Shown: one piece after another, positions 58,361 through 64,000 of the stretch
Position numbering within the stretch: position 1 is the stretch's first letter
Layout: each line of letters starts with the position of its first letter
NCBI RefSeq assembly: GCF_049243985.1
Contig: NC_135371.1
Span: 3,993,501 to 4,057,500 of the forward strand
Direction: 5' to 3'
DNA length: 64,000 bases
DNA from: Paroedura picta
Lineage: Eukaryota > Chordata > Lepidosauria > Squamata > Gekkonidae
The notes under the pieces: model-generated
Database searches by the model: none
What the model saw: the letters and a program-made list of their open reading frames with translations, nothing else
Told to the model about the DNA's origin: nothing
Program-made: the position numbers and the translations under genes

Positions 58361-58624
58361 CGTCAGCAGAGTGGTGGAAGAGGGGCAAGTGTTGGGCCTC
58401 CACCTGTGGCAGAGTGCGCCCTCCAGAGGTCCCAGGGCTGATCTGATGTTGAGCAGAGATGACACAGAAATCAGGTGGGACCTCCAGCCCTGGAAAGAGG
58501 GATGCCCAGCACCTACCATGTCACCTTCAAGAGCAGGCAGAGAGACAGTGACGTTCCTCTAGGTTGAAAAAATGGCTTCTCCAGGAGTTCCCAGCCAATT
58601 TGAACCTATGGGCACATCTGGAAT

Positions 58625-58720
58625 TCAATCCAAAACAAAAAGGGATAAAATATCCTGACCCAAACAATAGCCAAGAACCTTAAAAGGTCAACACTAGAGA
58701 AATGAACTTAAACCTCTACA
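58625..58720. repeat. Arm fragment of the composite element
   Basis: ATATCCTGACCCAAACAATAGCCAAGAACC .. AGAGAAATGAACTTAAACC matches the left arm at 32475-32540. It is truncated by a hAT half element at 58724-58775. Confidence 0.6.
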
Positions 58721-58914
58721 GCAGGGGCAGTCAACCTGTGGTCCTCCAGATGTTCATGGACTACAATTCCTGTTATAGCCAGTTGGCTCCTTTACATAAG
58801 ACCCTATGGGCCTATAATCAATTCTGTAGATCGGAAGGCCAGATAAAATCCTTTGAGGCCTCTAATCATTGAAAAACAGGCCCTAGTCAAGACAGGCCCC
58901 AATGTTCAGTAAGC

Positions 58915-59090
58915 CAGATTTGATTCCCCACTCCTCCACGAGCAGCCACCTGGATGACGTTGGGCTTGTCATAGTTCTGTTAAAGTTGTTCTCACAGTCT
59001 CACCTACCTTATAGGGTGTCTACTGTGGGGAAAGGAAGGGAAAGCGATTGTTAGCCGCTCTTTCAGGTCGTGAAAACCGAGGTATTAAAA
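58915..59090 (+). mobile_element. tRNA-derived SINE, head truncated
   Basis: GATTTGATTCCCCACTCCTCCACGAGCAGCC .. TAGGGTGTCTACTGTGGGGAAAGGAAGG .. TTTCAGGTCGTGAAAACC. Confidence 0.7.
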
Positions 59091-59209
59091 AAGAAAAAAA
59101 AACATCCCTTCTTCTGATTTGTGGAGAGGCTTTTCTCCATGGACAGGCTGTTTGTTGGGCTGCAAGGGGTGAAACCACCTACCCACCATTCAACAAACAG
59201 CTGATATAG

Positions 59210-59465
59210 AACCACAGAACCATAGAGTTGGAAAGGGCCATACAGGCCCGAACAGTCCAACCCCTGTTCAATGCAGGATGAGCTTCAAGCATCCATGAAA
59301 AATATCTGTCCAGCCATTGCTTGAAGACCACCGGTCAAGGGGAGCTCACCACCTCCTAAGGCAGCTGATTTCAATGCTGAACTAAAATTATTTCCTGATA
59401 TCTAGCCGTTGTACATGTAGTTGAAATCCATTGCTGCAGGTCCTATCTTCTGCTGCCAGTGGGAA
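59210..59465 (-). mobile_element. CR1 LINE 3' end
   Basis: Begins with a reverse CR1 tail (ACCACAGAACCATAGAGTTGG) and continues through the 3' UTR and ORF end (ACCTCCTAAGGCAGCTGATT). Confidence 0.75.
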
Positions 59466-59488
59466 CTGCCCCCTGCCCTCCTCTAAGT

Positions 59489-59624
59489 CAGGGGTAATCA
59501 ACCTGTGGTCCTTCAGATGTTCATGGACTACAATTTCCATGAGCCCCTGCCAGCATTTGCTGGCAGGGGCTCATGAGAATTGTAGTCCATCGACATCTGG
59601 AAGGCCACAGGTTGACTACCCCTG
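59489..59624. mobile_element. Foldback hAT-type MITE
   Basis: CAGGGGTAATCAACCTGTGG with inverted end CTACCCCTG, and 8-bp flanks CTCTAAGT identical on both sides. It is inserted next to a CR1 fragment. Confidence 0.92.
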
Positions 59625-59639
59625 CTCTAAGTGGCAAGC

Positions 59640-59860
59640 TTTCACAACAGGCACCCTGTGAGGTAGGTGGGGCTGAGGGAGCTCTGGCAGAATTGCTCTG
59701 TGAAAACAGCTCTAAAATGACAGCCCAAGGTCACTCAGCTGGCTGCATGTGGAGAAGCAGGGAATCAAACCCGGTGTGCCATATTAGAAGCCGCCCCTCT
59801 TAACAGCTACACCAAGAAGAAGAGTTGGTTTTTGTACCCTCCTTTCTCTACCCAATCAAA
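59640..59860 (-). mobile_element. tRNA-derived SINE
   Basis: Reverse SINE body ending in CTTAACAGCTACACCAAG, followed by the start of another copy (AAGAAGAGTTGGTTTTTGTACCC). Confidence 0.7.
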
Positions 59861-60214
59861 GTATGAGTCCACTGGCAAAGACCAACACAGTTTTATTCAA
59901 GGTATTGAAGTCTGATCAGACAAAAAGGGGGTTGTTTGAATATCGGGACACTTTTTGCAGGGCTGAGCCCATATGAAGTTTTATTGCTTGTTTCCCATAT
60001 GCCACTGCCTTTCAAACCAGAACACCCCCCAAGCGGGTCAAAACAATTTTAAAAACAGTGTTATTCAAACTATCCAAACTATAACATGCATCCAGAGCCT
60101 CCCTAGCGGCCACAGAACCAAAGTTCCACATTGATGGGGCAAGAACCAAAAAGGCCCTGCTTCTCTCAATTAACTCCTGACCCTCAGAAACCCAAGTGCC
60201 CATTGGGTAAATGC

Positions 60215-62736
60215 TTATATGGGCGATTCTGCCGTACTGTGGACTCTCTGATGCTTGATGAGGGTTGTGTTCTGTCCGAAGCTCTTGCCACACTTCAGAC
60301 ATTTGTAGGGTTTCTCTCCTGTGTGGGTCCTCTTGTGCTTAATGAAGCTCGACTGGTCACAGAAGGACTTGCTGCAGTCCGAGCACTTATAAGGCCGCTC
60401 CCCCGTGTGGATTCTCTGGTGCGAGGCGAGGTGATGGCTCCGGCTGAAACGCTTCCCGCACTCAAAGCACGTGTACGGCTTCTCCCCCGTGTGGATCCTC
60501 TGGTGGGTGGTGAGATTGGTGCTCCGGTTGAAGCTCTTGCCGCACTCCAGACACTTGTAGGGTTTCAGTCCGGTGTGGGTTCTCTGGTGGCTGATGAGGT
60601 TGGAGCTGGAGAAAAAGCATTTCCCGCAGGTGAGGCATTGGTGCACCCTTCTCCCCGGGCGAGAGGTTTTCACGAAGCTGGCGTTCTGGCTGAAGCTTTT
60701 CCCAAAAGCCCCAGAGACGTTTTGGTTCTTACGAGCATCCATTCTGGGCTGAGCTGGGGTCTCCCTGGGGGTCTTGTGCCCTTCCTCCACATCCTCCTCC
60801 AAGCAGATTTCCTGAGATGCATCCTGCTTCACTGTCCACATCAGAGTCCCGCAGGGTCCCACCAGGTCTGAGCTGTGGGGAATGTACGTCTCCCCCTCCG
60901 TTCGGGATATCCAGGCTCTGGCTGCCAAGGAAGAAAGAACATCAGATAAGCCCTGCTGAACCAGCATCCTGTCTCATGGGTGGCCAACCACCTCTTCTGG
61001 AGGTCCTCCTCCTCCATCCCCTCGCTTCTCCTTCTGCAGCCATGTCCTGCCTCTGTGCGGAAGCAGAATTTGTTAACTCACCTTCCGCCAGCTCAGTCAG
61101 GAAAGAAATATTTCCTCGTGGGCCTCCTGCTGAGCTTTCGAGGGCTTCGTGAGGGAAACGTTGACCCTGGGTCTTCTTCACACTGCTCCCTTCTTTCAAA
61201 GAAAGATTCGGGTTAGATGAAAAAAAAACAAGATTCGGGTTAGATGAAAAATGCTTCTGGAGATGACATCTGCAAGGCCAGGTAGCAGATCAAGCTGTCA
61301 CCATTTCTTTACTTCTTTACTCAGAAAGTAATCAAAATGTGGAATTTGCTGCCAGAGGATGCAGTGATGGCCACAAGAATAAACAACTTTCAAAGGGGAT
61401 TAGGTAGATTCAAGGAGGAGAGGTCTATCAATGGCTGCTAGTCAAGAGGACTGAAGGGAACCTCCACATTCAGAGCCACCAATCTTCTGAATCCCAAAGG
61501 CAGGAGACAACATTGGGACAAGGCCTTGGCCTCTCTGCCCTATTGTTGGCCCTCCAGAGGAACTGATCTTGGCCACTGTGTGAGATGGGGTGCTGGTCTA
61601 GATGGACTATTGGCCTCATCCAGCAGGACTCTCCTTAGGTCCTTGGGTTCATTTTAGAGGCGAATGCTGGCCATTTGTTTATTTATTGACATTATTTACC
61701 ATCCACCTTGGACTCAAGGCAAATTTTACAGAGTGATCCAATACATGCAACAGGAGTGAGGGTTGCAGAAACCAACCAGAATTCTAAAAACAGAATGGAA
61801 GCAAGGCATAAATATTAACAACTGTAACGGAATACCTATTTGGTACACATAAAAATCTCCATTAGTACATCACAAATGGCAACACGTGCATTTCATTCAT
61901 ACTGATCTTCATCAGAGGGTTCCTCAGTGGAACAGACTTCCTCAGGAGGTGGGGGGATCTCCTTCTTTGGAAGTTTTTAAGCAGAGGCTGGAGAGCCATC
62001 TGACAGGAATGTTGATTCTGTGAACTTAGAACTGTCAACTTAGTGGGTGGGCAGAAGGGATTGTGTCAGTTGTGAATTTCCTGCATCCTGCCAAGAGTTG
62101 GACTAGATGACCTTGGAGGTCCCTTCAAGCTCTATGATTCTATGGTTCTATACAGATACACACAGTTGTACATAACACAGTTTTACAGTCTTCAACAGTG
62201 GGGTAAAAAACCTGTGAGTAACAGAAATAATGAAAAATTAATGCTGCCATTTCCCCTTACCCGTGTACTAACAGATGTTTTGAGTATGCCAAACAGATAT
62301 TCTTTTACGACTTTTAAACACTTTTGAGCTCTAATAATAAATTGTTGCTATTTTTCTCCATTTGGTTTGAACCCTAACCGGTGGGGTTCTGGCCTGTCTT
62401 CGAGGTTGGGTTTTTGTTCGTGTTGTTTGTTGTAACTATTAACTAAACACATTAAATCATGCAAATATCCCTAGCAGGATCCTAGTTTCAGCAAGTGATA
62501 CACAGCATCTATAGACCACAGATGCTAGTTGCAGAAGATTCTGTTTGCAGAAGGGACCCTGGGAAAGGAGAAGACAGAGACACGGTTGAGCTACAACCTG
62601 ACAGAACATTGTTACCCAGCAAGCTTCTATCCACAGTGTCTTCCAGATTAGTTTCAATGCAGAATTGTCTCTGCCTGCTTTCGGATGGATCCCGGCCTCC
62701 CTCCGAGATACTCACAGAAGCCTCTTCCAAGGGAAC
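60215..62736 (-). CDS. Gene H (5' part outside window): C2H2 zinc-finger protein (5 fingers)
   Basis: Three downstream exons of a gene G relative. 62736-62616 (121 bp, phase 0 to 1) encodes [20 protein letters not shown], aligned with gene G exon 54194-54314. 61192-61082 (111 bp, phase 1 to 1) is a linker exon ending SFLTELAE, as in the A and E linkers. 60921-60215 (707 bp) is the finger exon. It has a 90-residue acidic spacer, a degenerate finger ([16 protein letters not shown]), then five fingers, the last ending [12 protein letters not shown]. The linkers include TGLKP and TGERP. The SCAN exon and start must lie beyond 64000, because 62740-64000 is repeats only. It is convergent with gene G. 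Its function is inferred as DNA-binding regulation. Confidence 0.82.
61310..61660 (+). mobile_element. L2/CR1-like LINE 3' end
   Basis: ATTTGCTGCCAGAGGATGCAG .. GGCCTTGGCCTCTCTGCCC .. TGGTCTAGATGGACTATTGGCC, in the intron of gene H. It is the uninterrupted counterpart of 16290-16640. Confidence 0.65.
61895..62155 (+). mobile_element. CR1 LINE 3' end
   Basis: GTGGAACAGACTTCCTCAGGAGG (CR1 ORF2 end) .. CAAGCTCTATGATTCTATGGTTCTATAC tail. Confidence 0.8.
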
Positions 62737-62744
62737 CTGAAATC

Positions 62745-63325
62745 ATAGAATAGAATCCTAGAAAGAGTTGGAAGGGACCATGCAGGCCACCTAGTTCAAC
62801 CCCCTGCTCAATGCGGGATCAGCCTAAAGCATCCATGATAATTATCTATCCAATAGTTGCTTAAACACCACCAATGAGGGGGAGCTCCCCACCTTCCACT
62901 GCTGCATTACTCTGAACCCCCCACCCCTCCAATATCTAGCTGGTTATGTTGGGGCCTTCTCCTCTGCTGCCAACAGGAACTACTCTCTGCCCTCCTCCAA
63001 GTGACCATTTTTCAAATACTTCAAGAGAGCCATCCTGTCCCCTCTCAACCTCCTCTTTTCCAGGCTGAATATTCTCTAGTCCCTCAGCCTTTCCTCACAG
63101 GGGCTGGTCCCCAGGCCCCAGATCATCCTCGCTGCTCTCCTCTGAACACTCTCCATGTTGTCCACGTCATTTCTGAAGTGGGGCCTCCAGAACTTGCACA
63201 AACACTGGGGTCTGAGCAATGCTGTAAACAGTGGGACGATGACATTTTACAATTTAGATGTGATGCCTTTCTTGGTACAGCCCAGTACTGTATTCACCTT
63301 CTTTGCTACTGCATCACACTGACCG
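62745..63325 (-). mobile_element. CR1 LINE 3' portion
   Basis: Starts at the reverse tail (AATCATAGAATAGAATCC) and extends through the 3' UTR into the C-terminal ORF2 region (CTCTCAACCTCCTCTTTTCC, CAGGCTGAATATTCTC). It is the longest reverse CR1 in the window. Confidence 0.8.
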
Positions 63326-63628
63326 TTTACGCACTGGGAACTTCACTGCCCCAGCTCTCGTGCAGGAGTACAAATTGAGGGTGGGTGAGGTGCACCAGGC
63401 AAAATGCTCCCCCATGTGGGTGCAGGAAGAGGTGGGACAACCTGCCATGACTAAAACTCCAGCCTGCAGCCCAGCATGAAACCTCCAGTGCATAAACGGT
63501 CACTGTCTGATCATATTTAGTTTCGTTCCCAAGTCCTTCAGTCTTTTCCCAGGCAGAGTTGTTCAGCGGTGGAACAGGCTGCCTAAGGAGGTGATGATAT
63601 TGGGCAGAAAGGAGAAATAAGGGTGCAA

Positions 63629-63660
63629 TCAATCAATCAATCAACCAACCAACCAACCAA
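63629..63660. repeat. Simple repeat (AATC)n/(AACC)n
   Basis: Four-base units AATC then AACC. The preceding 63530-63600 is a CR1 scrap (GTGGAACAGGCTGCCTAAGGAGG). Confidence 0.85.
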
Positions 63661-63665
63661 TAAGT

Positions 63666-63935
63666 ATGCCAGCTTGGTGTAGTGGTTAGGAGTGCGGGCT
63701 TCTAATCTGTTGAGCCTGGTTTGATTCCACACTCCTCCACATGCAGCCAGCTGGGTGACCTTGGGCTCATCACAGCCCTGATAGTGCTGCACCCAGAGAA
63801 GTTTTGTCAGAGCTCTCTAAGCCCCATCTCCCGTCACAGGGTGTTGTGGGGAGAGGAAGTAAAGGCAATTGTAAGCTGCTTAGATACTCTTTCTGGTAGA
63901 GAAAAGCAGAATATAAGAACCAGTTCTTCTAAATG
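63666..63935 (+). mobile_element. tRNA-derived SINE, full length
   Basis: Head GCCAGCTTGGTGTAGTGGTTAGGAGTGCGGG with A box, GGTTTGATTCC as B box, body, and end ATATAAGAACCAGTTCTTCT. This is the best intact copy of the main SINE family here. Confidence 0.85.
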
Positions 63936-64000
63936 AACAAACAAACAAATGCATTAATCCATTCCATGAGGGAGAGCTCAGATATTGAATTTTAAAATAA

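Noticed and set aside
63666-63760. tRNA gene with A and B boxes
   Set aside because: The head continues into a SINE body, and many copies occur in the window; the cloverleaf is not complete.

Overview
This window looks like nuclear DNA of a squamate reptile. It carries Sauria-type SINEs (tRNA head with Bov-B-like tail), many CR1 3' ends with the ATTCTATG tail, tRNA-derived and 5S-derived SINEs, L1 pieces and a large palindromic hAT family. A gecko-like lizard is possible, but that is a guess. The content is a cluster of C2H2 zinc-finger genes with SCAN and/or KRAB modules. No other protein-coding gene class was recognised.

Layout (names are mine): gene A (-, 1030-5931) SCAN-KRAB-19 fingers; gene B (-, 9706-14449) SCAN-KRAB-14 fingers, a tandem duplicate of A; gene C (+, 18406-21731) KRAB-20 fingers with a ruined SCAN exon; E (+, 24292-25503), a finger pseudogene of A/B type; gene D (+, 29063-35726) SCAN-KRAB-14 fingers; gene F (-, 42051-48899) SCAN-KRAB-11 fingers; gene G (+, 51778-55990) long SCAN-6 fingers; gene H (-, 60215-62736, 5' part outside the window) with 5 fingers. 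For A, B, C, D, F and G I could place splice sites that give one open frame from start to stop. The total coding lengths are multiples of three and all exon phases match.

The exon grammar is constant: SCAN exon (384-423 bp, phase 0), 103-115 bp exon, 65-71 bp exon, 127 bp KRAB-A exon, 105-123 bp linker exon (phase 1 to 1), then one exon with all fingers. G and H carry a 121 bp exon in the KRAB slot with the same phases but without the KRAB core motifs. B/C and F/G are head-to-head pairs, and all six visible 5' ends share a GGTTAA-centred block followed by a splice donor.

The SCAN exon encodes a dimerisation module of capsid origin, KRAB recruits co-repressors in well-studied family members, and the finger array binds DNA. 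The cluster is therefore inferred to encode sequence-specific repressors, diversified by gene duplication, finger gain and loss, loss of the SCAN or linker exon, and C-terminal truncation. Intergenic and intronic space is mostly transposon-derived. Coordinates of repeats are approximate; splice sites are predictions from the sequence alone.
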